Both the position numbers and the translations under genes were made by a program. A stretch of 64,000 bases of DNA, from the NCBI RefSeq assembly GCF_027887165.1, contig NC_077235.1, positions 48,415,395-48,479,394 of the forward strand, read 5' to 3'. The notes below the pieces were generated by a model. The model did no database searches and was not told the origin of the DNA. It worked only from the letters and a program-made list of their open reading frames with translations. This document shows, piece after piece, positions 10,530 through 19,539 of the stretch; within the stretch, counting starts at the first letter, position 1; each line of letters begins with the position of its first letter. The stretch is from Monodelphis domestica (Eukaryota; Chordata; Mammalia; Didelphimorphia; Didelphidae).

Positions 10530-10865
10530 CATGGTAGCTGTGTGACCCTGGGCAAGTCATTTGACCCCCATTGCCTAGCCCTTACTCTTCTGTGTTGGAG
10601 CCAATACACTGTATTGACTCCAAGATGGAAGGTGAGGGTTGAAACTTAAAAAAAAAATAAACAATGGTGCAGTGGAGAGAGTACTGAATTTGATGTCAGT
10701 GGACCTAATTTCAAGAACAGACTCCGCCACTTACTAGTGACTTACTAATGACCTTGGACAAGTCACCAGAACTCTGGGCAAGAACCTTCTCTTCTGTAAA
10801 ATGGATCAGATGATATTCAAGGTCCCTTTTAGCTCTGAAGCTATGATCTATGACCAGAGAGTATT
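10530..10865 (+). repeat. 5'-truncated CORE-SINE followed by a MIR
   Basis: 10530-10665: AGCTGTGTGACCCTGGGCAA, GCCAATACACTGTATTGACT and an A-rich tail, without the SINE head. 10665-10865: a separate MIR copy with CCGCCACTTACTAGTGACTT and TCTTCTGTAAAATGG. Confidence 0.65.
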
Positions 10866-10969
10866 CATCGTTGAATGAACTTTCTAGAGGAATTGTTCCA
10901 AAACAAAATAGGCTAAGAGAGAGGTAGTGTGCTCTCTTGTACTTGATTCCTTCAAGCAGAAGGCCATCA

Positions 10970-11785
10970 ATGATCAATCAATAAGCATCTATAGCGTGCC
11001 TGGCACTGTGTTAAGCACTGGGAATACAAAGTGTTAAAAGATAGTCCCTGGCTTCAAGAAGCTCATGATCTAATGGGGGAGAAAACATGCAAATAGATAT
11101 ATACAAAGAAAGCTATATACAGAATAGAGGAGATCATTAACAAACTGAAGGGACTACAATTAAGAGGGATTAAGGAAGGCTTCCTAGGAAAAAATGAGAT
11201 TTTAATTGGGATTTAAAGGAAGCTAGGGAGGTTAGTAGTTGGAAGAGAGGACAGTAAGTGTCCCGGGAATGGGAGATACCAAGAGAAAATGCCTGGAGCC
11301 AAGAGATGGAGTTGTCTTGTTTGTGGAATAGCCAGTAGGCCGGTGTCACTCAATCCAGGAGTACATGGCAGGGAGTATCATGTAAGAGACTGGAAATGTA
11401 GGAAAGGGCTAGGTTATGAAGGGCCTTGCATGCCAAAAAGAACATTTTATATTTGATCCTGGAAACAAAGTGAGCCACTGGAGTTTATTGAGTAGAGGGG
11501 GTGACATAGTGGACTGATGCTTTAGGAAAATCATTTTAGTGGGCGAATGGAGGATGGATTGGAGTGGGGAGAGACTTGAGGCAGGCAGCCCAATCAGCAG
11601 ACTATTGAAATAATCTAGGCATGAGGTGAGGAGGGCCTGCTCCAGGGTTGTACGAGTGTCAGAGGAGAGAAAGGGATATTCAAAAAATGTTGCAAAGGTA
11701 AAATCATTAGGCCTTGGCAAGGCTAGGAGGCTGAGAGAGACTGAGAAGTTCAGGATTACTCCTAGGTTATATGCCTGAGGGACTG
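10970..11785 (-). mobile_element. L2 LINE, antisense, with decayed reverse transcriptase end
   Basis: The complement reads L2 from the RT C-terminus to the 3' tail. The minus-strand frame at 11409-11852 includes LGVILNFSVSLSLL, QALLTSCLDYFNSLLIGLPA and SSLSPLQS, matching the L2 pattern (ALVTSRLDYCNSLLAGLP). The 3' tail is seen in reverse at 10970-11040 (AATAAGCATCTATAGCG, GCCTGGCACTGTGTTAAGCA). An L1 3' end adjoins at 11790. The L2 seems to resume beyond it. Confidence 0.8.
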
Positions 11786-11789
11786 CAAG

Positions 11790-12230
11790 AATGGTTGCCC
11801 TCAAAAATTGGAAAATGAGGGGATGCCCTTTGATTGGGGAATGGCTGAACAAATTGGGGTATCTGTTGGTGATGGAATATTATTGTGCTCAAAGGAATAA
11901 TAAAGTGGAGGAATTCCATGGAGACTGGAACAACCTCCAGGAAGTGATGCAGAGTGAGAGGAGCAGAACCAGGAGAACATTGTACACAGAGACTGATCCA
12001 CTGTGGTGCAATCAAATGTAATGGACTTCTCTACTAGCAGCAATGCAATGATCCAGGACATTTCTGAGGGACTTATGAGAAAGATGCTATTCATATCCAG
12101 AGAAAGAACTGTGGGAGCAGAAACACAGAAGAAAAACAACTGCTTGATCACATGGTTCGAGGGGATATGACTGGGGATGTAGACTCTAAATGAACATCCT
12201 AAAATCTAAAGTGTTTAAAAGGAAAAAAAA
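11790..12230 (+). mobile_element. L1 3' fragment (marsupial type)
   Basis: GGGGAATGGCTGAACAAATT, GAATATTATTGTGCTCAAAG, GATGCAGAGTGAGAGGAGCA, TAATGGACTTCTCTACTAGC and GGGGATATGACTGGGGATGT, then an A-rich end. The open frame IGEWLNKLGYLLVMEYYCAQ, continuing RNNKVEEFHGDWNNLQEV, is LINE-derived. The last part of the 3' UTR seen at 300-480 is missing. Confidence 0.75.
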
Positions 12231-12234
12231 AATC

Positions 12235-12650
12235 CATGGGATCTGATGAGATTACCAAGTATAATATAGGGGGAATAAAAGAAGGTCCAGGAAAGAACAC
12301 CAAGAGACACAATTAGGGGGTATGATCTGGAAAAGGATCCAGCAAAGGAGACTGAGAAGTGGTCAGAGAGGCAGGAGGAGAACCAGAAATTCTGAAAACC
12401 TAGAAAGATGAGAATATCAAGGAGAAGAGTGATTCACACTGTCAAAGACTGAAGAGAAGTCAAGGAAAATGAGGAATGAGATAAGGTCACTGGGATTGAC
12501 AACTAAAGGATGATAAGAAACTTTGGAGAGAGTGGAATGAGGAATTCAGTGGAATGAGGTCAGAAACTAGATTTCAAGGGGCTAAGAAGAGAGTGAGACA
12601 AGAGAAAGTTGAGGCAATTACTGTAGTCAGCCATTTCAAGTTTAGCTATA
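12235..12650 (-). mobile_element. Old LINE (L2-like) segment, antisense, probably the same copy as 10970-11785
   Basis: Purine-rich plus strand with GAGAATATCAAGGAGAAGAG, GTCAAAGACTGAAGAGAAGT and GAACTTTGGAGAGAGTGGAA-like segments typical of the complement of L2 internal sequence. It appears to continue at 15060-15540 after several insertions. Continuity is inferred. Confidence 0.45.
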
Positions 12651-12794
12651 CTAACAGCAGAAGAGATAATGGAAACTAGTTAGTGGGAATGGAAGAATCA
12701 AAGGAGGGTTTTTCAGGATGAGAGACAATGGCAGGTGTGCAGGCAGAAGAGAATAAGCCAGTAAACAGAGAGATTGGAAATAAGTGAAAGAGGG

Positions 12795-12985
12795 GAAGGA
12801 GGGTAGCACAGTGGATACAATACCAGGCCTAGAATCAGGAAGACCTGGGTTCAAATCTGGATTCAGACATTTCTTAGCTATGTGACCCTGGGCAAGTCAC
12901 TTAACCCCAATTGCCTAGCCTTTGCCGCTCTTTTGTCTTAGAACTGATACTTAGACAGAAGGTAAGAGTAAAAAGAAGTGAAGAT
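12795..12985 (+). repeat. CORE-SINE, MAR1-like
   Basis: GGAGGGTAGCACAGTGGATA, AGGCCTAGAATCAGGAAGAC, TATGTGACCCTGGGCAAGTC, ACTTAACCCCAATTGCCTAG and GACAGAAGGTAAGAGTAAAA. Confidence 0.8.
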
Positions 12986-13006
12986 GACAGAGGGGACAAT
13001 TGTTTG

Positions 13007-13362
13007 TGTTAAAATTTAATTAAAACTCCAGTCCTTAATTTCCATAGTTTATTAATATTAACTCCAATAAGAGAAGAATGAAGCCTATTCTCAAACTAGC
13101 CATGTGGGCATTCCTCTCATGGCTCTCTCTCAGCCCACATTCTTTCATCACCATGTCCAAGGGAATAGAGAGACCACTTCCTTGAACCCCCTCTTTTATT
13201 CTTCCCCTATTACCCTGGATCAATAGCCCACTCCTTTCAGGCTCAAATGCCTAGGTCATTGTCCTGTGACCCATGCTGGAGAACACTCATGTGACGTAAA
13301 GCTAGCACAGGACACAGGTAGGACCCTAGTATGTGATTCTGGGCGGGGGTTCCCTTCACACA
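13007..13362 (-). mobile_element. Solo LTR (fossil), same family as 18291-18621
   Basis: About 356 bp bounded by TG...CA ends; the complement starts TGTGTGAAGGGAACCC and ends TTTTAACA. It aligns along its length with the plus-strand LTR at 18291-18621, sharing CTATTGATCCAGGGTAA and GGAAATTAAGGAC. No internal retroviral region is attached. Flanking 4-bp repeats are imperfect. The class is uncertain; the sister copy's 4-bp duplication suggests ERV1-like. Confidence 0.75.
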
Positions 13363-13508
13363 GTTGGAAGGACAGGATAGAATGAGATTGCTTATAGATG
13401 GGTTAGCCTTATTAAGGAGTAGTGGCACAAGGCATATGAGTGACAGGAGATAAGGGAGAGGGAAGAAGGAGCTCAATGCAACTGGCATCAATTTTTTGTA
13501 TAAAATAT

Positions 13509-14664
13509 TGTGAGATTTAAAATGGTTGAGGTCTTAAACTGTAGTGATTAAAATAGTGGAAGATATAAATTGTGATAGATATAAGAGAGGGTGAGTAAAT
13601 TTGACTGCAGAAATATGTTTCACTACAGTGTCTTGGGTTTTAAAATCAAATATAAGGTGGTTGCCAGGGAAATATTCCCAATTATTCAAATACCCAAGTC
13701 AATTGGGTTTTATAGAGATTTTAATTAACAATACAATGAGTAATCAAAGAAAGAGAGAGAGAGTAAGAAAGGAATAAGTATGAAGGGCCTCAAGCCAATA
13801 TGGCCTAGACCTGAGTCTTAAAAGAGAAATCAGTTTTTTAACACTCACCACAAGGTCTGACTAAACAAGGATTTTAGTGACACCAGGCCAGCTCCATCTC
13901 AGCTGACTTTACCAGAGAGCTTTCCAGCCAGAGACTGTTCCAAAGGGCCTCTCTCCAGAGCCTCCAAAGGGACAGAGTCCCCTTAGAGGAGCTCCAGGGA
14001 GACCTCCTTAGAGATTGTCCTCCAAGAGTTTCCCTTCTCCAGAGCCTCTCTCAAGAGATTCTTCCCAAGCGGTCCTCATCAGAGATCCTCCAAAAGGCTT
14101 CTCCAAAAGGATATATCTCTATCTCAAGAGATTCTGCTTTTTCTTATATAGGGGTTTTTCTCTCATGTTACCTCCCCTAAGTCCCTACATCTACCAATCA
14201 CTGTAGACGCTTTCCAAAGGATTGCCCATCTGAATTCCTGCTAAGTCGACAAATCTCCTCAGTAAGTCTGAATCAGAAAAAATGCTGCTGTGTCGACCAA
14301 GATCCTCAGTAAGTCTGAACTAGAGAAAACACAGCTGAGTGAACTAATCTAATCAAGAGAAAACTTGCCTGACCCTTTTAGGTACCTAGCATCTCATTGT
14401 ATCAATTCTAAAAACAGGCCTGGCTCAAAGAACTCCTTGCCCCACCATAAGCATGGATCCAAGTACTTTCTTTGTTTAGCAAGGAGTTTTCTCCCCTAAA
14501 GCAGTCTTAAGTACGGGTGGAGTAGAGGTCCTCCCATTTCTGATCCTGGCAAGTTCTCACATCAAAATGGAAAATGTTTCTCAGTAGGGAATTTGTTCCA
14601 ATTAAGAATTCCCTGATGGGGAAATTTTTAACATTCACAAGTCTGAGAGATTTCAAGATTTACA
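13509..14664 (-). mobile_element. Long solo LTR (fossil), about 1.16 kb
   Basis: TG...CA ends, with 4-bp direct repeats ATAT at 13505-13508 and 14665-14668. On the minus strand a TATA box (CTATATAAG, near 14143-14151) precedes a purine-rich leader, which sets the orientation. No gag, pol or env sequence is joined. It is a different family from the 0.35-kb LTRs. The AGAGAGAGAGAG run at about 13752 is internal. Age is intermediate: it looks whole as an LTR. Confidence 0.65.
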
Positions 14665-14689
14665 ATATGAAAGGTTCCCAGCTGATGGA

Positions 14690-14735
14690 GAATATGTGTG
14701 TGTGCGCGCACGCGTGAGAGAGAGCGAGCCATAAG
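14690..14735. repeat. Alternating TG/CG/GA simple repeat
   Basis: TATGTGTGTGTGCGCGCACG followed by CGTGAGAGAGAG, an alternating purine-pyrimidine tract that could adopt Z-DNA. Confidence 0.8.
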
Positions 14736-14831
14736 AAGTTTGAGGAAAGACGAAAAAAATTTGAAGAGTCACTATGAAGAGTGGGATAGTAAGTTGATAA
14801 GAGGGGAATAGTAGCAGTGAGGGCCTAGTTC

Positions 14832-15035
14832 TGTGGTGGTGAACCTAAGGCATATGTGCCCGAGGGGGCATTCAGAGCCCTCTTTGTGGGCACACACACC
14901 ACTGCCTCAGGACAGAGTTTTCCAGAGTTCATTACTAGAAAGCCAGAGGGATGCGGGGTTGGACTTTTCCCCTCTCCCTCTCCACGGGGACATTTCTCAC
15001 ATCACCCACACCTCTAAAAGGTTTACCATCACTGG
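14832..15035. mobile_element. hAT-type MITE
   Basis: Ends GTGGTGGTGAACCTAAGG and AAAGGTTTACCATCACTGG are imperfect inverted repeats. The flanks CCTAGTTC (14824-14831) and ACTAGTTC (15036-15043) form an 8-bp duplication with one difference. It is related to the MITE at 48860-49082. There is no transposase frame. Confidence 0.75.
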
Positions 15036-15059
15036 ACTAGTTCAATTTGTAGTGGGCTC

Positions 15060-15675
15060 GGTGGTAACTAGTGAGTGATTTTTTTCCATCTTTGTTTAGC
15101 AGCATACATTGCGATGTGAAGGTGGTGACTGGTGGGAATGATTCAAAGCTGAGGCTTGGCTGAGTGGAACTGGTGATATGGTAAGAAGGGTAGAGATTCA
15201 AGAGAGGAAGATAGTGTAGAGTAGAATTAGTTCACCAAAGGATCAAGAGGGAGAGAAGAGAGAGTGCCTAGATGGGATACGGCCTAGAAGAGAATTGAGG
15301 GCTGAAGGGATTGGTGGTCACGGGGCAGAAAGTCAGGTTTTGCAAGGGAAGGCGAAGACATGAAAGTTGACTTATGGTCAGATAAAGGGAAGGGATTTCA
15401 GAATTCTTGAACACAGAATTGGTACATTTGTGGATAATGGGAAGGTCGAGGGTATGACCATTTGTGTATATGACTAAGGTGGGGTGGAGTAGTATTTCAT
15501 GGTAAGTGAGTAGACTGAGGAATTGAGTGGTTTTTGGTAACTCAATAATATTTCATTCTCCCTCAAGAAGTTCTTGCCCTTGAGGACAGCCAGCAAAAGC
15601 TTTTGCTTTGCATCCACAGTACCTAGAACACTGCCTCTCATAGAGTAGGCACTTAATGTTTGCTTTTGAATTGAC
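15060..15675. mobile_element. L2-like remnants
   Basis: 15060-15540 continues the purine-rich antisense L2-like text (GGTAGAGATTCAAGAGAGG, GATAAAGGGAAGGGATTT). 15550-15675 is a plus-strand L2 3' end (CCACAGTACCTAGAACACTG, AGTAGGCACTTAATGTTTGC). Confidence 0.5.
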
Positions 15676-15679
15676 TCAA

Positions 15680-17640
15680 GATAAGTCTACAAATCACCAG
15701 CTTGGTAATTTAACAAAATGCCAGTCAAGGAGGTATTGCCACACTACTTTCATAATGTAACAATCTGTAATTTTGTTAGTTTTTCCCTCTCCTAATGCTA
15801 ATTGTAACTCCTTCCACACTTGCTAGGAAGCCTTCATTGATGTCTATGGCACTCTCAAGATATCAGTATCTGGAAGCCATTCTTCTGGTTCTTTTTCTGA
15901 AGAGCTAGTCCTAGGATGCTAAACGAATAGGCTTATCACCAGCCACATACACAAAACTCTTCTAACTTGGTTGTAACTTCAAGAGATTACACGCCATTGG
16001 CAAAGCCTTCAAGAACGCAGGGCTCACTTCCATGCCATAAGGTAGCACAGGACGAACACTTTAGTGAGGGCTCTCCTTAGAAGAGTAGGAATAAAAATGA
16101 AAGGTATAATTAGGGTTCTTTGCTAAATAATTTAATTTCAGACCCCCTACAAAGCACAAAACCACAGACTATCTCTTTGACTGCTTCAAGTCATAACCTT
16201 TAGTTTTAAGCTTGTGTTCCCTGAAGAGATACTAAGGGAGAACACTCTGAGCCAAGAAACGGATTAAATGGTAGCAGAGGGATCCACTCCCTATGCTTCT
16301 TGCTTATAGCCATGTGATAATTATTTCCAAAAAGTTGTCTTGTTGGTAGTGGGCTTTTGAGTGTTCGATAAGATCTGCCATTAAGAGCACAGGATAAATT
16401 TGAAGAGTTGGGACAGTCCTCCCTGGGCCATGTCCTTTGAAACAATGCCCATGTCAAATAGATCTTTAGTCATTTATAAACTGATAACGAGGTGGTTTAA
16501 AAAAATTTTTAGTGGCATGTGCTTTGCTGCAATGAGAGCAGGTGATTAACATGCAAATCCCAAGAAAATAATTTATTCACACAAAACAAGAAAGCAGAGG
16601 GAAATTAGCATTCTCTTTCCAAATAAATCATGCATAATTCAAAAGACAGAGGACACTATGGCTGAGAAAGAACCAAATGAGTTCCATATTGCGAGAAAGG
16701 ATCAGAGCGTTGACTTCTCTGGGCATGACCCTCCTGAACTGCTTCAAGCATCTTCTTAAAGGGTTCAGAGGTTTATGGCCAGCATGACTTTCTCTGTACT
16801 TGCAGAGACAGAGGCAGTACTTTAGGGGACCAAATTGCAGTCTGATCACATACTGAAAGGCTGACCCTGGGCAATTATTTTACCAATTTGTGTTGCTGTC
16901 AGTTAGGCCACAAAGATCTCCAATTTCACGTATACAGCTCTTGGGCAATTTATAGGATCCAGCTAATCGTATGGATACATTTATTTAGTGCTTTGGAGAA
17001 CATATGGCCATTAATTATTCTGCCACTAGGATAGTAAAAACAAATTTCCAAGCTGCATATGTGATTTTCCTTTGGCTCCCTCTACCTAGAACTTATAGAC
17101 AACAGTGAAAACCAATTCTATTTTTAACTATGGCTGAAAAATCATTGGAAAGTTATCTGTGATACAAGAAGATATGGTATGGGATTGGAGGAGGTAAGAC
17201 TGGACTGAATTTTCCCCAGAATTATCTTAGCCTCATTTAGCACAGTCTGCCCTTTTCAAAATGAAAAGCTTTAATTATTTGGCACTGAATTCTACATGGA
17301 TGAAATCTCTTTAGGCTCAGGTCCTAAGAGCTAAAATATTGAAATGCAAGGCCAGGGAAAATGGCAATTAGATTTTCTCCATATAATATACTGTTATGAA
17401 GAGTCCATTATGTAAAAGACATACAGATGTGCCTGTAGGATAAGACTTTTTTTTATTCATTTAAGAGATTAGAATGTTAGTAGGAGTCCAAAGAATCTAA
17501 TAATTCAAGGACATAGGTCCAAGGTTAGTACCAGATTTGAATGAGTTCTGAAAGATTTTGTTATATCCATCCCAGGCCAAATTATCTGGTAGTATATAGT
17601 TCCTTATATACACATAGATCCTTCCCCTCCCAACTGCCTT
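15680..17640. other. Two-kilobase repeat-poor intergenic block
   Basis: No SINE or LINE was recognised. AT-rich motif clusters include an octamer ATGCAAAT (about 16550) and a homeodomain-like CCATTAATTATT (about 17008). Frames of 83 and 73 codons on the minus strand (16206-16849) show no domain. Confidence 0.35.
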
Positions 17641-17644
17641 TCTC

Positions 17645-17845
17645 TAATTTACTTGTTTAACCCTATACCTTCTATCTTAGAATCCACACTAAATATCAAT
17701 TTCAAAGCATAACAGTAAGGGCTAGGGAAAAGGGTTGCCCTGGGTCACGGAGCTAGGAAATAGTGTCTGAGAACAGATTTGAACCCTAGACCTCCCATCT
17801 CCAGGACTGGCTCTCTATCCATTGAACCACCTGGTTTCCCCTGCC
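17645..17845 (-). repeat. CORE-SINE, MAR1-like, antisense
   Basis: CCTTCTATCTTAGAATCCAC, AGTAAGGGCTAGGGAAAAGG, GATTTGAACCCTAGACCTCC and CCATTGAACCACCTGGTTTC. Confidence 0.85.
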
Positions 17846-18229
17846 TTTCTCTTATTCGAGAAAGAACTGTCTAATAACTAGAGCTATCACACAATGGAGT
17901 GGGTTGCCTTCTGAGGGAATTGAGTTCTCCACCACTGCAAATACCAGACCCTCTACAGGAACATTTGAAAGGGAGATGAAAGGAGGAAATCCTGTAATGA
18001 GGTGGTGAAGCTGGACTAAATGACTAAGTTTTCCATCATCTACATTTATATCACTACACCTAAATTCTAGAATTTATGATCTGGTAAAGTCTTTCAAATA
18101 TCAATCCTGGAATAAGGGAAGGGTGGGGAGGGTGGGTATTGCCCTACTGCCTGTCACACTAATGAAAACACTGTTGTTAAAAATCTTTTTTTTTTTAACT
18201 GATGTAAAGTTTTTCAAAAAAAGAAGACA

Positions 18230-18775
18230 GGAGCAGGTAGGTGGCTCAGTGGATTGAGAGTCAGGTTTAGAGACCAGAGGTCCTAGGTTCTGTGTGAGGG
18301 GAGCCCTCTCCCAAGATCACACATTGGAGTCCTGCCTACATCACACCATGGAGAATGGGTCATAGGGCAGTGATCTAGGCACTGGAACTGGAAAGGATTG
18401 GGATATTGATCCAGGGTAAAAGAGAAGGAATAAAAGAGGGGTTCCAGGAAGTGGGCTGTGTCTATTCTCCTGGGTGCATGGCAAAAGGAAGGTAGCTGAG
18501 GGAGCCATGTGGAAAGCACTCACATGTCAAGTTAGAATAGGCTTTTTCTCTCTGACTTCTCTAAGTAAATATTAATAAACTCTATGGAAATTAAGGACCA
18601 GAGTTTAATTTAGTTATTACAGTTCAAATCTGGCCTCAGACACTTCCTAGCTGTGTGACTGTGTGTAAGTCAGCTAACCCCCATAGCCTATCCTTTATTG
18701 CTCTTCTGCCTTAGAACCAATACACAGTATTGATTCTAAGATAGAAGGTAAGGGTTTAAAAAAAATCTTTTAAAA
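18230..18775 (+). repeat. CORE-SINE split by a solo LTR
   Basis: The head at 18230-18290 (TAGGTGGCTCAGTGGATTGA, ending CCTAGGTTC) and the body at 18622-18775 (GTTCAAATCTGGCCTCAGAC, CCAATACACAGTATTGATTC, A-rich tail) are one SINE. The LTR sits in the TTCAAATC motif and duplicates GTTC. Confidence 0.9.
18291..18621 (+). mobile_element. Solo LTR (fossil) inside a SINE
   Basis: 331 bp from TGTGTGAGGGGAGCC to GTTATTACA, flanked by GTTC at 18287-18290 and 18622-18625. A TATA-like AATAAAAG lies near 18429 and AATAAA at 18574-18579, which set the plus orientation. It is the same family as 13007-13362. No internal region remains. It is younger than the host SINE. The 4-bp duplication suggests an ERV1-like class (inference). 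Confidence 0.85.
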
Positions 18776-19089
18776 AACCAAGACAATGACATTCTGAAAA
18801 CACCTTTTCTTAGGGAAAAAAAATAGCTACCCAACCAAAAAACCCCAATGTCATTCTTAGTATAGTTTTGTAACTTGTCAGCTCTGAATCTGGTAAGTAC
18901 ACATTTCAAAAAGGTCTATTATCATCATTCTGTCAGAAATCAAAGTCAATAATGAAAATTTGGAATTTTTGGCTCACAATGACTAAGCTCTAGGCATGGC
19001 TTCCTGAAGAGATGTACTGCTTCAAAAACAAGTCTCCCAAATGAAATCTAACATTCAAAATCTCAGTGCTGGAATTCTGATGTCATTTT

Positions 19090-19235
19090 GGGCACATCAT
19101 ACGTGGGAGAGAGTTCAAAGTCTTGGATTCAGAAGACCAGGTTAGAGTGCCACCTCTAATATTGATGATGTCACTGTCAGCAAGTCATTTAACCTCTCAA
19201 TATCCTCAATAATTCTTTCAAGATTATAAGTGGTA
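19090..19235 (+). repeat. MIR-type SINE fragment
   Basis: GATTCAGAAGACCAGGTTAG and CAGCAAGTCATTTAACCTCT. The 3' part is decayed. Confidence 0.5.
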
Positions 19236-19539
19236 GTCAAACAGTAGCTGATCTGCAATAACAGAAGGCATTTCCTCACTAGAAGTTCCTTATGCTAGTG
19301 AAATTACAGGTCCAGAGTGAAAGAAAAACATTTTTGGACTGATATGGCAACTTTAGGGTCACAGAGCCCCCCCCCCCCCCATACGAAGCCTTTCATGAAA
19401 TGGGACAAATTTAAGTGCAAATTCAGATAAGGAAGCTTTGGAAATTGAAGTTCTTTGGTGGATTACAAGTGTAGGTATATTTAATACAAGTAATTCAGCA
19501 ACCAACTACCACTCTATTTTTATACTAAAGAAAAAATTA

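Noticed and set aside
11409-11852. 147-codon minus-strand frame as a host gene
   Set aside because: The sequence is the C-terminal reverse transcriptase region of an L2 LINE (LDYFNSLLIGLPA).
11791-12021. 76-codon plus frame as a host gene
   Set aside because: It repeats in related form at 50-262 and belongs to the L1 3' region.
13007-14664. A single provirus made of the two adjacent LTRs
   Set aside because: They belong to different families and differ greatly in length. No internal viral sequence lies between them.
19360-19382. Poly-C tract at about 19370 as a regulatory site
   Set aside because: A plain homopolymer, prone to slippage; nothing else supports it.
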